A stretch of DNA of 64,000 nt. Source: Rhodoglobus sp. GTDB taxonomy: Bacteria > Actinomycetota > Actinomycetes > Actinomycetales > Microbacteriaceae. The stretch lies in NCBI GenBank assembly GCA_025464445.1, contig JAODLY010000026.1, positions 1 through 64,000 of the forward strand, in the 5' to 3' direction. The notes under the pieces are model-generated. The model made no database searches. It had not been told where the DNA came from and saw nothing but the letters and a program-made list of their open reading frames with translations. The position numbers and the translations under genes were made by a program. Numbering within the stretch: position 1 is the stretch's first letter; every line of letters starts with the position of its first letter. This document shows, piece after piece, positions 31,132 through 41,175 of the stretch.

Positions 31132-31860
31132 ATGTCCACTGCGGCTGTCCTGACCCCAGAGCCGGTCATCGACGAGCCCGCCGCCCGGTCCACCCAGTCC
31201 GTGCAGCAGCTGCAGGCGCGCATCCGTTCGATGCAGGCGACGAAACTCGATTCTCGGCTCATCCCCACCCATCCGGCGATCGCCGGGCTGCTGCCGGGCG
31301 GCGGCCTCAAGCAGGGTGCCGTGTATTCGGTGGAACGCTCGGCGATGCTGCTCATGACGCTGCTTGCGGGGCCGTCAGCAGCCGGGTCGTGGTGCGCGGT
31401 CGTGGGGGTGCCGGAGTTCGGGGTGGAGGCCGCCCAGCGTTTCGGGATCGACCTCGAGCGGCTCGTGCTCGTGCCGCATCCCGGGGATGACTGGCTCACG
31501 GTCACGGCAGCCGTCGCCGATGTCATGGGCGTCGTCGTCACGCGTCCGCCAAAACGCGCGACCGATTCGAGCATCGCCCGGCTCTCTGCCCGGCTGCGCC
31601 AGCGCGGCGCCACCCTGCTCGTGCTCGGCAGCTGGCCGCAGAGCGAGGCGATGCTCTCCCTCTCGCAGAGCCAGTGGCACGGCATCGGCGAAGGCCACGG
31701 GCACCTGGCCGCCCGCGAAGTCACCGTCACTGTGACCAATCGCGTGACCGGCAGGCCGCGCAGCGCACGGCTCTGGCTGCCAGACGCCGACGAGCAGGTG
31801 CGGCGCTCTGCGTCCGCTTCTGCTGGCTTCTCCACGATGCCGCGGGAGGCGACGGGATGA
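31132..31860 (+). CDS. imuA': ImuA' (RecA-like mutasome component)
   Basis: 242 residues. The pattern HPAIAGLLPGGGLKQGAVYS, then VVGVPEFGVEAAQRFGIDLE and VVVTRPPKRATD, is that of the actinobacterial RecA/SulA-like protein encoded ahead of imuB. It supports DnaE2-dependent translesion synthesis by contacting ImuB. The true P-loop is poorly conserved. The ATG at 31132 lies 10 bp after the LexA box; an ATG inside the box at 31114 is in frame but unlikely. Its stop overlaps the imuB start as ATGA. Confidence 0.85.
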   Translation: MSTAAVLTPEPVIDEPAARSTQSVQQLQARIRSMQATKLDSRLIPTHPAIAGLLPGGGLKQGAVYSVERSAMLLMTLLAGPSAAGSWCAVVGVPEFGVEAAQRFGIDLERLVLVPHPGDDWLTVTAAVADVMGVVVTRPPKRATDSSIARLSARLRQRGATLLVLGSWPQSEAMLSLSQSQWHGIGEGHGHLAAREVTVTVTNRVTGRPRSARLWLPDADEQVRRSASASAGFSTMPREATG

Positions 31861-33488
31861 GCCCGCACACCCGCCGCGCCGCGCCCATCCGTATCCCCGC
31901 GGATGCCGCCCTCTCGCCCAGGCATCCCGGCGGTGGCGAGCTGCCCGGCGCGACGATCCCGCGGGTGATGGTCCTGTGGTGTCCAGACTGGCCGATCACC
32001 GCTGCGATACATGAGGCACGACCGGCGTCGGATGCCGTGGCGCTCATCGACAAAGGGCTCGTTTACGCGTCATCCGCCGCCGCTCGCGCAGACGGGGTCA
32101 CCCGCGGCCTGCGCCTGCGGGAGGCACAGGCCCGCTGTCCAGCCCTCGTCGTGCTCGATTACGACCCAGCCGTGGACAACCGGGTGTTCGAGCCGATAAT
32201 CGCCGGCCTCGAACAGCTCACGCCGCACGTGCAGGTGCTGCGCCCCGGAATGTGCGCGCTGCGGGTGCGCGGTGTCGCCCAGTACTACGGCGGCGAGAAG
32301 GGGGCGGCCCTCGCCCTTGCCGGGCGCATGGACGAACTGGGCGCAGGGCAGACCCGCGCAGGTGTCGCTGACGGCATCTTCACGGCGGAGCAGGCCGCCC
32401 GCGGGAGCAGGGGTGGTCACGGGCGGGTGCGGGTCGTCGCGCCCGGCGAGTCCGCCGCGTTCCTCGCACCACTCGATGTCGGGTTGCTCGACGACGCCGC
32501 ACTTGTGACGCTGCTGCGCCGGCTCGGAGTGCGCACCCTCGGGAACTTCGCAGCGCTGCCCGCCGACGACGTGCGCACCCGGTTCGGCGAGCCCGGCCGC
32601 AGGCTGCACGCACTCGCCAGTGGCAGGGACTCCTGGCCGCTCGTGCCCCGCACTCCCCCTGACGACTTCGATGTCGTCATCGACTTCGAGCCGGCGCTCG
32701 ACAGGGTCGACCAGGTGGCATTCGGCGTGCGTACTGCGGCCGAGCGGTTCATCGATGCGCTCACCGCCGCGAAACTTGCCTGCACGGCGATCAGGGTGGA
32801 ACTGCTCTCCGACGCCGCGGATGTCTCAGAGCGGGTGTGGCTGCATCCGCGATCATTCACGCCCGCCGACGTTGTGGACAGGGTGCGCTGGCAGCTGCAG
32901 GGCAGCGGGGTCATCGACGCAGGGCTGAGTGCTGGCATCATCCGCGTCAACATCACCCCTGAGGCCGTTGACGCGATCGGCAACCACGAGTCGGGGCTGT
33001 GGGGCACAGGGCCAGACGAACGCATCCACCACGGGCTCTCTCGCGTGCAGAGCATGCTCGGCCACGGTGCGGTGCTCATGCCGTCGATCGGCGGTGGCCG
33101 CACCCTCGGCGACCGGCAGCAACTCGTGGCGTGGGGTGACCGTCCAGTCGGCGTTCGACAGGTGGCCCAGCCGTGGCCCGGCCGGCTGCCCGTGCCGCTG
33201 CCGGGCACAGTGTTCGAGCCGCGGCATCCCGTGCATGTCTTCGGTGCCGGCGGTGTGGCAGTCGTTGTGGATGAGCGTGGGGCGCTCTCCGCTGCCCCAG
33301 CCGAGCTTTCCGCGGGGGCCACAGTGCTGGGCATCGGCTCGTGGGCGGGGCCGTGGCCGGTCGACGAGCGCTGGTGGTCGCAGGATGCCCGGCGGTGTTG
33401 GCGCTTCCAGGCGGTCGACTCGACGGGCTGTGCCTGGCTGCTCGTGCTCGACGAGGGCGGCTGGTGGGCGGAAGCCCGGTACGACTGA
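31857..33488 (+). CDS. imuB: ImuB, catalytically inactive Y-family polymerase adaptor
   Basis: 543 residues. Y-family fold: VMVLWCPDWPITAAIHEARP at the N-terminus, LREAQARCPALVVLDYDPAV, then VRGVAQYYGGEKGAAL and RRLGVRTLGNFAALPADDV. The catalytic acidic residues are replaced (WCPDWP where Pol IV has HVDMDAF), as in known ImuB, which acts as a hub linking DnaE2 to the beta clamp. The C-terminus has the conserved QAVDSTGCAWLLVLDEGGWW. It overlaps imuA' by 4 nt and dnaE2 by 1 nt (TGATG). Confidence 0.88.
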   Translation: MSPHTRRAAPIRIPADAALSPRHPGGGELPGATIPRVMVLWCPDWPITAAIHEARPASDAVALIDKGLVYASSAAARADGVTRGLRLREAQARCPALVVLDYDPAVDNRVFEPIIAGLEQLTPHVQVLRPGMCALRVRGVAQYYGGEKGAALALAGRMDELGAGQTRAGVADGIFTAEQAARGSRGGHGRVRVVAPGESAAFLAPLDVGLLDDAALVTLLRRLGVRTLGNFAALPADDVRTRFGEPGRRLHALASGRDSWPLVPRTPPDDFDVVIDFEPALDRVDQVAFGVRTAAERFIDALTAAKLACTAIRVELLSDAADVSERVWLHPRSFTPADVVDRVRWQLQGSGVIDAGLSAGIIRVNITPEAVDAIGNHESGLWGTGPDERIHHGLSRVQSMLGHGAVLMPSIGGGRTLGDRQQLVAWGDRPVGVRQVAQPWPGRLPVPLPGTVFEPRHPVHVFGAGGVAVVVDERGALSAAPAELSAGATVLGIGSWAGPWPVDERWWSQDARRCWRFQAVDSTGCAWLLVLDEGGWWAEARYD

Positions 33489-36400
33489 TGGGCTGGAATA
33501 ACCCCGAAATCTCCTGGTCGGAGTTCGAACGGAGGCTCAGCGATGCCTCGCGGCCCGGCTCAGCTCCCCCGCCCAATGCTGACGGCGGTGACAGCCCGGC
33601 ATGGTCGTACAAGCGCAAAGCCTATCAAGCGCCCGCGGATGTCATCGCCCTGCCCGTCGCGGGCGTCGTGCCCTACGCCGAACTGCACGCCCACTCGAGC
33701 TACAGCTTTCTCGATGGGGCGAGCATGCCCGAGTCGCTCATCGAGGAGGCAACGGAGTTGGGCCTGCACGCCCTGGCCATCACCGACCACGACGGCTTTT
33801 ACGGCATGGCTCGTATGGCCGAGGCCGCTGCCGGCAACGCCACGAGGATGAGGGAGGCCGGGCTGCGCCCCACGGCGACAGTCTTCGGCGCCGAGCTCTC
33901 CCTGGGGCTGCGCACCCCGCAGAACGGCATCGCCGATCCCGAAGGAACACACCTGCTGGTGCTGGCCCGACGACAGGAGGGCTATCACCGGCTGGCTCTC
34001 GCCATCACGACTGCCCAGCTGCGGGGCAAGGAGAAGGGGCGCCCTGTCTACTACCTCGAGGAACTCGCGCGCCAAGCGGGCGGCCACTGGCTGGTGCTGA
34101 CCGGATGCCGCAAAGGCTCGGTCAGGCAGGCGCTCGAGCACGGCGATCCTGGTGCAGAGCTCGACCGGCTCGTGCGGCTCTTCGGCGCCGGGAATGTCGT
34201 CGTCGAGCTGTTCGATCGTGGCGATCCCCTCGACAGCACCCACAATGACGTGCTGTACGAGTTGGCGCGCGAGCGCGGGCTGCGAGTGGTCGCTACCGGC
34301 AACGTCCACTACGCGTCGCCGGAACAGCACCACCTGCACACCGCGCTGGCCGCAGTCAGGGCGCGCAGGAGCCTCGACGAACTCGATGGCTGGCTGCCAT
34401 CATCCGGTGCTGCTCACCTGCGCTCCGGGGCCGAGATGGCGGCGCGCTTCGCCAGGTACCCCGGAGCTATCGAGAACACGGTGGCGATCGCCGACGAGCT
34501 GAGTTTCGAACTGCGCTCCGCGAGACCTGAGCTGCCGGACACTGAGGTGCCGGAGGGGCACACCCCCGACAGCTTCCTGGCCGAGCTGGTCTGGGGCGGG
34601 GTCGCCGACCGGCAGATCGAGCTGACGCAGAAGAACAGGGACAGGATCAGCGGGGAGCTGAAAGCGATCGAGCAGAAGCATTTCGCCGGATACTTCCTGA
34701 TCGTGTGGGACATGGTGCGGCATGCCCGCAGCCTCGGCATCCTGTGCCAGGGCCGGGGTTCGGCCGCGAGTTCGGTGGTCTGCTACCTGCTCAACATCAC
34801 GGCAGTGGACCCGATCCTGTTCAACCTGCCCTTTGAACGGTTCATCTCGAGCATGCGCGAGGAGGAGCCGGACATCGACGTCGACTTCGATTCGGAGCGG
34901 CGCGAAGAGGTCATCCAGTACATGTTCGATAAATACGGGCGCGAGAACGCGGCCCAGGTCTCGAACGTCATCCAGTACCGCCCCAAGTTCGCGGTGCGGG
35001 ACATGGCCAAGGCCTTCGGCCACAGCACGGGACAGCAGGATGCCTGGTCGAAACAGGTAGAGCGCTGGGGTGCCGAGATCTCAAGTGCAGACCACGACAT
35101 CCCGGAGCAGGTCGTCGGGCTTGCCTTCCAGGCGATGAAGCTGCCGCGGCACCTGGGCATCCACTCCGGCGGCATGGTGCTCACCAAACGGCCGGTCGGC
35201 GAGGTCGTGCCTGTCGAGTGGGCACGGATGAAAGACCGCACAGTCGTGCAGTGGGACAAGGACGACTGCGCCTGGATGGGTCTCGTCAAGTTCGACATGC
35301 TCGGGCTCGGGATGCTCTCCGCGCTGCAGTACACCTTCGACATGGTGCGCGGTTCGCTCGGCGAGGACTGGGATCTGGCGAGCATCCCCAAAGAGGAGGC
35401 GGGCGTTTACGACCAGCTCTGCCGGGCCGACGCGATCGGGGTGTTCCAGGTGGAGAGCCGCGCGCAGATGGGGCTGCTCCCCCGGCTGCAGCCGCGCGAG
35501 TTCTACCACCTGGTCGTGGAGATCGCGCTCGTGCGTCCCGGTCCGATCCAGGGCGGGGCCGTGCATCCCTACGTCAGGCGCAAGACGGGTGACGAGACAA
35601 TCACTTACCTGCATCCCCGGCTCGAGAAGGTACTTAAGCGCACGCTCGGCGTGCCCATCTTCCAGGAGCAACTCATGCAGATCGCCGTTGAGATCGGCGG
35701 CTGCACGGCGGACGACGCCGATCGGCTGCGTCGGGCGATGGGTTCCAAACGAGGTGTGGAGAAAATCGCAGCACTACACGACAAGCTCTACGCGGGGATG
35801 AAGCGCAACGGCCTCAGTCTCGAGCAAGCAGACAAGATCTACGGGGCGATCGAGGCTTTCGCGGGTTTCGGCTTCGCCGAGAGCCACGCCCTGAGCTTCG
35901 GGCTGCTCGTCTACGCGAGCGCCTGGCTGCGGCTGCACTACCCCGCTGCGTTCCTTGCCGCGATGCTGCGGGCCCAGCCGATGGGCTTTTACTCCTCGCA
36001 GAGCCTGGTGGCGGATGCCCGGCGCCACGGTGTCGAAGTGCTCAGGCCAGACATCCTCAAGTCGGGGGTGTACGCGTCACTCGAAGCCATCCCCGGAGCC
36101 GCGGCCACGGGCGCGGACTCCTGCCTGCTGCACAAACAGCCCGCAGTACCGGAGAAGTTCGACCGCGAGGCCCACTTCGACACCGATGACCACAGGCGCG
36201 ACGGCGCCTACGTCGTGCGCCTCGGGCTCGACGAGGTCAGCGGCATCGGCGAGCCGGTCGCGAAGAAGATCATCGCGGAGCGAGAGCGGGCCGGCGCGTT
36301 CACGAGCATGAACGATCTCGTACGGCGCGTGGGCCTCAGCACTAAACAACTCGAGGTGCTTTCCGCCGCCGGGGCATTCGACGGGTTCGGCATCTCGCGC

Positions 36401-36913
36401 CGCGAGGCGATGTGGAACGCCGGCAATGCCGCACAAGACAGGGAGGAGTTCCTGCCCGGCAGTGTGGCGGCAGTGCAGCCGCCGCTCTTCGCGATGCCTT
36501 CGCCGGTCGAGGAGCTGATGAGCGACCTGTGGGCGACGGGGGTCTCACCGGACAGCCATCCGGTGCAGCACCTGCGGCCGCTGTTGGCCGGGCGCGGGGT
36601 GATCACTGCAGCGGGCCTCGCCACCGCGGAGAACGGTCGCAGGGTGGAGGTGGGCGGCGTCGTGACACATCGCCAGCGCCCCGCGACGGCAAGCGGCATC
36701 ACCTTCATCAACCTCGAGGATGAGACCGGCCTGGTCAATGTGATCTGCAGCGTCGGCGTGTGGAACCGCTACCGTCGCGTCGCGCGCGAGGCCCCCGCGA
36801 TGATCATCCGCGGCATCCTTGAGCGGTCAGCGGAGGGCGTGACCAATATTCTCGCCGACCGTTTCGAGCTTCTTTCGATGACGCCGCGCATGAAATCCCG
36901 CGATTTTCGGTGA
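33488..36913 (+). CDS. dnaE2: Error-prone DNA polymerase DnaE2
   Basis: 1141 residues, a C-family polymerase. PHP domain: [35 protein letters not shown]. Palm: [20 protein letters not shown] and [15 protein letters not shown], containing the catalytic aspartates. Then [32 protein letters not shown] and [21 protein letters not shown]-terminal OB domain has [16 protein letters not shown]. With ImuA' and ImuB it carries out SOS mutagenesis and lesion bypass. Size and motifs distinguish it from replicative DnaE1. The ATG overlaps the imuB TGA, so expression depends on the LexA-controlled promoter at 31.1 kb. Confidence 0.93.
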   Translation: MGWNNPEISWSEFERRLSDASRPGSAPPPNADGGDSPAWSYKRKAYQAPADVIALPVAGVVPYAELHAHSSYSFLDGASMPESLIEEATELGLHALAITDHDGFYGMARMAEAAAGNATRMREAGLRPTATVFGAELSLGLRTPQNGIADPEGTHLLVLARRQEGYHRLALAITTAQLRGKEKGRPVYYLEELARQAGGHWLVLTGCRKGSVRQALEHGDPGAELDRLVRLFGAGNVVVELFDRGDPLDSTHNDVLYELARERGLRVVATGNVHYASPEQHHLHTALAAVRARRSLDELDGWLPSSGAAHLRSGAEMAARFARYPGAIENTVAIADELSFELRSARPELPDTEVPEGHTPDSFLAELVWGGVADRQIELTQKNRDRISGELKAIEQKHFAGYFLIVWDMVRHARSLGILCQGRGSAASSVVCYLLNITAVDPILFNLPFERFISSMREEEPDIDVDFDSERREEVIQYMFDKYGRENAAQVSNVIQYRPKFAVRDMAKAFGHSTGQQDAWSKQVERWGAEISSADHDIPEQVVGLAFQAMKLPRHLGIHSGGMVLTKRPVGEVVPVEWARMKDRTVVQWDKDDCAWMGLVKFDMLGLGMLSALQYTFDMVRGSLGEDWDLASIPKEEAGVYDQLCRADAIGVFQVESRAQMGLLPRLQPREFYHLVVEIALVRPGPIQGGAVHPYVRRKTGDETITYLHPRLEKVLKRTLGVPIFQEQLMQIAVEIGGCTADDADRLRRAMGSKRGVEKIAALHDKLYAGMKRNGLSLEQADKIYGAIEAFAGFGFAESHALSFGLLVYASAWLRLHYPAAFLAAMLRAQPMGFYSSQSLVADARRHGVEVLRPDILKSGVYASLEAIPGAAATGADSCLLHKQPAVPEKFDREAHFDTDDHRRDGAYVVRLGLDEVSGIGEPVAKKIIAERERAGAFTSMNDLVRRVGLSTKQLEVLSAAGAFDGFGISRREAMWNAGNAAQDREEFLPGSVAAVQPPLFAMPSPVEELMSDLWATGVSPDSHPVQHLRPLLAGRGVITAAGLATAENGRRVEVGGVVTHRQRPATASGITFINLEDETGLVNVICSVGVWNRYRRVAREAPAMIIRGILERSAEGVTNILADRFELLSMTPRMKSRDFR

Positions 36914-36959
36914 ACGGGCTTCATCACCATCCAGCACCAATTGTGAAATACATGGCAGT

Positions 36960-37068
36960 CACAGGCGACTACTGCTATAGCCTGTGTTCATCGTCGGCAA
37001 TCTCTTCGGAGCGCGCCGATGTGGCCTCGACTGTCGGGGCCAGAAGAACGCTCCTGGAGGAGTTTTAC
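36960..37068 (+). promoter_or_regulatory. Cold-shock gene promoter/leader region
   Basis: A 155-bp gap follows dnaE2. CACAGGC (36960-36966) and GCCTGTG (36980-36986) form an inverted repeat flanking a TATAGCCT-like -10 at about 36976. This would leave a leader of roughly 80 nt ending in TGGAGGAG before the ATG. Long structured leaders are usual for csp genes. Confidence 0.45.
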
Positions 37069-37272
37069 ATGGCATTAGGCACCGTCAAGTGGTTCAACGC
37101 GGAAAAGGGCTTTGGTTTCATCGCCCCTGAGGACGGAAGTCCTGACGTGTTCGCCCACTACTCTGCTATCGCATCGAGCGGCTACAAGTCACTCGACGAG
37201 AACCAGAAGGTTGAATTCGACATCACCCAGGGACCGAAGGGTCCCCAGGCGGAGAACATCCGCCCCCTCTGA
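37069..37272 (+). CDS. Cold-shock protein (CspA family)
   Basis: 67 residues, a single cold-shock OB fold. RNP1 is KGFGFIAPE and RNP2 is VFAHYSAI; it starts [14 protein letters not shown], as in actinobacterial CspA. It binds single-stranded nucleic acids and melts RNA structure. The ATG follows GGAGG at 8 nt. A strong intrinsic terminator stands 20 nt after the stop, so the gene is monocistronic. Confidence 0.93.
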   Translation: MALGTVKWFNAEKGFGFIAPEDGSPDVFAHYSAIASSGYKSLDENQKVEFDITQGPKGPQAENIRPL

Positions 37273-37292
37273 TCTTGATAAATCAGTAACGG

Positions 37293-37326
37293 AAACGCCC
37301 CGGTCAATACCGGGGCGTTTTCTTGT
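37293..37326 (+). terminator. Rho-independent terminator of the cold-shock gene
   Basis: A perfect 12-bp stem (37293-37304 with 37309-37320), loop CAAT, followed by TCTTGTT. The best intrinsic terminator in the window. Confidence 0.92.
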
Positions 37327-37390
37327 TAAGCGCTTCGTGTGATCGCGTTCCTGCGCGCACTCGTCGGCGAGTGCGCGGGCGCCGAGCGTG

Positions 37391-37471
37391 CGAAATGCAG
37401 GAGTCGGCGGGGTTCGCGGCATGCACTCCCACGAGATACCGCGAACGGGATGCCGCAACTCCTGCATTTCG
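37391..37471. repeat. 81-bp nested palindrome (REP-like)
   Basis: CGAAATGCAGGAGT (37391-37404) is exactly complementary to 37458-37471. Inside, GTTCGCGG (37412-37419) pairs with CCGCGAAC (37439-37446). It lies between the csp terminator and the helicase stop, in a 244-bp gap with no gene. Form and place suggest a repetitive extragenic palindrome or a terminator for the helicase gene. Confidence 0.7.
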
Positions 37472-37516
37472 TACCGCGACTGCCACCCCGCCGCCATCCG
37501 GGGTCGCGCCCGGCTT

Positions 37517-39358
37517 CTAGTTCCGCAGGCCGCGGCGCAGGTAGTCGATGCGGGCCTGCAGCTGGGTGACGGACGCCTGCGCGACCGGCGGCCCACCGCA
37601 CACGCGGCGCAACTCGGCGTGGATGAGGCCGTGCTGCTCGTTCGAGAGCTTCGCGCGCATCCCGACAAGGGAGTTGAGCAGTTTGCGCTGCTCCTTGAGG
37701 TCGCGGTAAAGCGGTGCGGGAAGCTCAGCCGCGGCCGCCGGCCGTTGTGCGGCGTGGCGCGCCTGGCGGGACTGGCGCTGTTTGAGCAGCTCGCGCACCT
37801 GCTCCGGTTCGAGAATGCCGGGCAGGCCGATGAAGTCGAGTTCCTCGTCGCTGCCGGTGGGTGCGGCGAACCCGAACTCATCGCCGTCGAACAGCACCTT
37901 GTCGAAGTTCGCGTCGGACTCGATTGCCTGCCAGGTGAACTCGTCAGCGAGCTCGTCAGAGGTGGGGTCCGACCGGTTCTCCCGCTCGAGCAGGTCGTCG
38001 TCGAGCAGCTGGTCGTCGTCGCGCTCACGATCGAGCGCATGGTCGCGTTCGAGCTCGAGCAGGGTCGCGAGCTCGATGAGGGATGGCACGCTCGGCAGGA
38101 AGATCGACGCCGTCTCCCCGCGCCGCCTTGCCCGCACGAATCGACCGACAGCCTGCGCGAAATACAGCGGTGTCGCCGCGGATGTCGCGTACACGCCCAC
38201 AGCGAGGCGGGGAACGTCGACGCCCTCCGACACCATGCGCACGGCCACCATCCAGCGCCGCTCGCCCGCGGCGAACGCCTCGATGCGCGACGAGGACGCC
38301 TTCTCGTCCGACAGCACCACCGTGGGGGTCTCCCCCGTGATGTCCTTGAGCAGCACCGCATAGTCGCGCGCCGACTGCTGGTCGGTGGCGATGACAAGTC
38401 CGCCCGCGTCGGGCATCGAGTGGCGCACCTCGGTGAGGCGGGTATCCGCCGCACGCAGCACGGACGGCATCCAGTCGCCTGTGGCGTCGAGGGCCGTGCG
38501 CCAGGCTTGCGCCGTCACATCCTGCGTGTCGGGCTCGCCGAGACGCGCCTCCATCTCGTCGCCCATGCGAGTGCGCCAGCGCATCTTGCCCGCGTAAGCC
38601 ATGAAGATGACGGGGCGCACGACAAAGTCGGCGAGGGCCCTGCCATAGCTGTAGGTGTAGTCGGTGACGGAGGTGCGTATGCCTTTCTCGTCGGGCGCGT
38701 AGGTCACGAACGGGATGGGCGCCGTGTCGCTGCGGAACGGAGTGCCGGTGAGTGAGAGTCTGCGCGTGGCCGGACCGAACGCCTCGCGGATGGCGTCGCC
38801 CCAGCTGAGCGCGTCCCCGCCATGGTGCACCTCGTCGAGGATCACGAGGGTGCGTGCAGACTCGGTGATCTCGCGGTGCAGGGATGCCCGCACGGCGACC
38901 TGCGCGTAGGTGACGGCCATGCCGTGGAACCGCCGTCCCCCGTACCCGTCCCCGTTGGCGTACCCGGGATTGAGGCGCAGGCCCGCCTTGTGGGCGGCGT
39001 CGGCCCACTGCCGTTTGAGGTGATCTGTCGGTGCCACGACGGTGACCCTGTCGACCACCCGCCTGGCGATCAGTTCGACGGCGAGGCGGAGTGCGAACGT
39101 CGTTTTGCCAGCGCCCGGGGTCGCAGCGGCGAGAAAATCGCGCGGCTCCCGCTCGAAGTAGGCGTCGAGTGCCTCGGCCTGCCAGGCGCGGAGCTTGTCG
39201 GCAGTGCCCCGCGCCGCACGTTCGGGGTATGACGGTGAGAGGTGCTCTGCCGCGAAGGTGCCGACCGTGGCGGCGAAACCGCGAGTAGGAGGGAGCGAGC
39301 CCACGACGCCCGGGGCGCCGCGAAGCGGTGGACCGGCCGTGGGGTTGGGGATGCTCAC
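37517..39358 (-). CDS. Superfamily II DEAD/DEAH-box helicase (XPB/type III RE-like)
   Basis: 613 residues from a GTG at 39358. Motif I TPGAGKTTFALRL, motif II LVILDEVHHGGDALSWGDA, motif III LSLTGTPFRSD, motif V VSEGVDVPRLAVGVYA and motif VI YFAQAVGRFVRARRRGE are all present, so it should be an active nucleic-acid-dependent ATPase. Acidic stretches (DRERDDDQLLDDDLLEREN) separate the helicase core from a C-terminal helical tail. Possibly a DNA repair or RNA helicase; not assignable further. A TATCGT hexamer stands 8 nt before the GTG. It follows dinB on the same strand. Confidence 0.85.
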   Translation of the reverse strand: MSIPNPTAGPPLRGAPGVVGSLPPTRGFAATVGTFAAEHLSPSYPERAARGTADKLRAWQAEALDAYFEREPRDFLAAATPGAGKTTFALRLAVELIARRVVDRVTVVAPTDHLKRQWADAAHKAGLRLNPGYANGDGYGGRRFHGMAVTYAQVAVRASLHREITESARTLVILDEVHHGGDALSWGDAIREAFGPATRRLSLTGTPFRSDTAPIPFVTYAPDEKGIRTSVTDYTYSYGRALADFVVRPVIFMAYAGKMRWRTRMGDEMEARLGEPDTQDVTAQAWRTALDATGDWMPSVLRAADTRLTEVRHSMPDAGGLVIATDQQSARDYAVLLKDITGETPTVVLSDEKASSSRIEAFAAGERRWMVAVRMVSEGVDVPRLAVGVYATSAATPLYFAQAVGRFVRARRRGETASIFLPSVPSLIELATLLELERDHALDRERDDDQLLDDDLLERENRSDPTSDELADEFTWQAIESDANFDKVLFDGDEFGFAAPTGSDEELDFIGLPGILEPEQVRELLKQRQSRQARHAAQRPAAAAELPAPLYRDLKEQRKLLNSLVGMRAKLSNEQHGLIHAELRRVCGGPPVAQASVTQLQARIDYLRRGLRN

Positions 39359-39395
39359 TTGATAAGACGATACGCGACCCGGGCGACAAGCCGGT

Positions 39396-40682
39396 CTAGT
39401 CGCGCTGCCCCAGCCGCGGCCGCTCCGTGGCCGAGTGGCCGATGAGGCGAGCGGGTTTGACGGTGCCGCTGCCGAAACGAGCGGACGCAGCATCCATCAC
39501 GTCTTCGGCCTCGCGCCAGCCCTCCGACTCGTCCCACAGCCCGAGCTGGGCGGTCGCCGCGTCTTGCAGCTGTTCGGCCCGCACCCCGACCAGGCGGATC
39601 GCCGCGTTCTGGGTGCGTCCGCGGTCGGCACGCTGGGATGCGACGGGGCTGTCGCCGAGGGCGTCGTAGATCTCGCGCACTTCTTCGTAGATGCGCCGGC
39701 CCAGGTCTGTCGATTCACGCAGGGTTCGGGAGCGCGTGATCGTGGTGAAGTCGGCGAACCGCAGTTTGAGCACGACCGTGCGCCCGACGAATCCCGCCTT
39801 GCGCAGGCGCACGGCGACCATGTTGGACATGCGCAGCAGCTCGCGATGGATGACCTGTGGGTCGGTGATATCCGTCTCGAATGTCATCTCGTGGCCGATG
39901 CTCTTCTCGTCGGCCCCATCGTGGACGACGCGCGGGTCGATGCCCCAGGAGAGGTCGTGCAGGCGCTGCGCCGCGGCATCCCCCAGCGTCTTCCTGAGCA
40001 GGTCGACGGGAGTGTTGGCGAGGTCGCCGATCGTGTTGTAGCCACGGCCGCGCAGCGACTCCTCGGTTTTGCCGCCGACGCCCCACAGGCGAGCGATGGG
40101 CAACGGATGCAGGAATGCGATGGTCTCGTCGTGCGGCACCACGAGCAGCCCGTCGGGTTTGGACAACCCGCTCGCGAGCTTCGCCACGAATTTCGTCGAG
40201 GCGGCCCCCACCGAGCAGATCAGCCCGGTCTCCGATCGCACCCGGCTGCGGATGAGCTCAGCGACCTGCACGGGCGAACCGAAGACCGTGCGGGTGCCGG
40301 CGACATCCAGGAATGCCTCGTCGATGCCGAGCCGTTCCACCCTGGGCGTGACCTCATCGAATATCGACATGACGACCTTCGAGTAGTGCGTGTAGCGCTC
40401 GAAGTGGGGCTCGAGGATTATCGCCTGCGGACAGCGGCGCAGGGCAATCGACATGGGCAGTGCCGAGTTGACCCCGAACTTGCGGGCCTCGTAGGTGGCC
40501 GCCGTGACGATCGAGCGCGAAGAGTTGTGGCCGACGATGACGGGCTTGCCCTTGAGCTCCGGATGGTCGAGCAGCTCGACGGAGGCGTAGAACGCGTCCA
40601 TGTCCACGTGCAGGATCGTGGCGGTGCTGTCGTCGACGGGCCCAGAGGTGACCTGGCGGTCGCGCCCATCCTGCTTGCCCAT
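39396..40682 (-). CDS. dinB: DNA polymerase IV
   Basis: 428 residues. Y-family polymerase for lesion bypass. The catalytic acids are intact: HVDMDAFYASVE and RLGIDEAFLDVAG. Helix-hairpin-helix LWGVGGKTEESLRGRGYNT and little-finger segment RKAGFVGRTVVLKLRFADF follow. The C-terminus includes QLGLWDE, a plausible beta-clamp-binding motif. The start is Met at 40682 (MGKQDGRDRQV); an upstream extension lacks support. No LexA box is seen before it, unlike imuA'. Confidence 0.92.
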   Translation of the reverse strand: MGKQDGRDRQVTSGPVDDSTATILHVDMDAFYASVELLDHPELKGKPVIVGHNSSRSIVTAATYEARKFGVNSALPMSIALRRCPQAIILEPHFERYTHYSKVVMSIFDEVTPRVERLGIDEAFLDVAGTRTVFGSPVQVAELIRSRVRSETGLICSVGAASTKFVAKLASGLSKPDGLLVVPHDETIAFLHPLPIARLWGVGGKTEESLRGRGYNTIGDLANTPVDLLRKTLGDAAAQRLHDLSWGIDPRVVHDGADEKSIGHEMTFETDITDPQVIHRELLRMSNMVAVRLRKAGFVGRTVVLKLRFADFTTITRSRTLRESTDLGRRIYEEVREIYDALGDSPVASQRADRGRTQNAAIRLVGVRAEQLQDAATAQLGLWDESEGWREAEDVMDAASARFGSGTVKPARLIGHSATERPRLGQRD

Positions 40683-40715
40683 GCTGCGATTCTCGCAGCA
40701 ACGACCGACCGGCAT

Positions 40716-40750
40716 GACGAAGGGCGGCGCACACGGCGCCGCCCTTCGTC
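40716..40750 (-). terminator. 15-bp stem hairpin downstream of GlsB-type gene
   Basis: 40716-40730 pairs perfectly with 40736-40750 around loop ACACG. It lies 8 nt past the stop of the minus-strand gene at 40759 and upstream of dinB, so it likely separates their transcription. No T-run. Confidence 0.7.
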
Positions 40751-40758
40751 GTCGCGGA

Positions 40759-41025
40759 TCAGACCCTGCGACTACTGCGGGTGACCAGGCCGTAGATCAG
40801 CAGCACGATGATCGCGCCGCCGATTGCCAGCAACCAGGTCGTGAGGTCGAAGAAACCCTGAAGCCCTACACCGAAGATCGCGCTTCCGATGAACCCCCCG
40901 AGCAACGCCCCGACCACGCCGAGGACGAGGGTGATGATCCATCCACCGCCCTGTGTGCCGGGAAGGATTGCTTTTGCGATTGCACCGGCAACCAGTCCAA
41001 GAATGATCCAGCCGATGATACCCAT
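40759..41025 (-). CDS. GlsB/YeaQ/YmgE family stress-response membrane protein
   Basis: 88 residues with three hydrophobic helices: IIGWIILGLVAGAIAKAI, the glycine-rich LVLGVVGALLGGFIGSAIFG, and WLLAIGGAIIVLLIYGLV. This is the transglycosylase-associated/GlsB family, small membrane proteins often induced by general stress; exact role unknown. GGGAGG lies about 6 nt before the ATG. Confidence 0.88.
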   Translation of the reverse strand: MGIIGWIILGLVAGAIAKAILPGTQGGGWIITLVLGVVGALLGGFIGSAIFGVGLQGFFDLTTWLLAIGGAIIVLLIYGLVTRSSRRV

Positions 41026-41175
41026 GACGACCTCCCAGTCGTTGTTGCGTGGGCCCCGGGTTTCGGGACCTAGTCCAGAGAACCACGCCCCCGAATGGGG
41101 GGCAACGGGGTTGCCCGCCCCGTGCGCGCTGTGCTACGCCGGCTCCGGTCATCCGGCAGTTGTAGCGTTGGGTCC

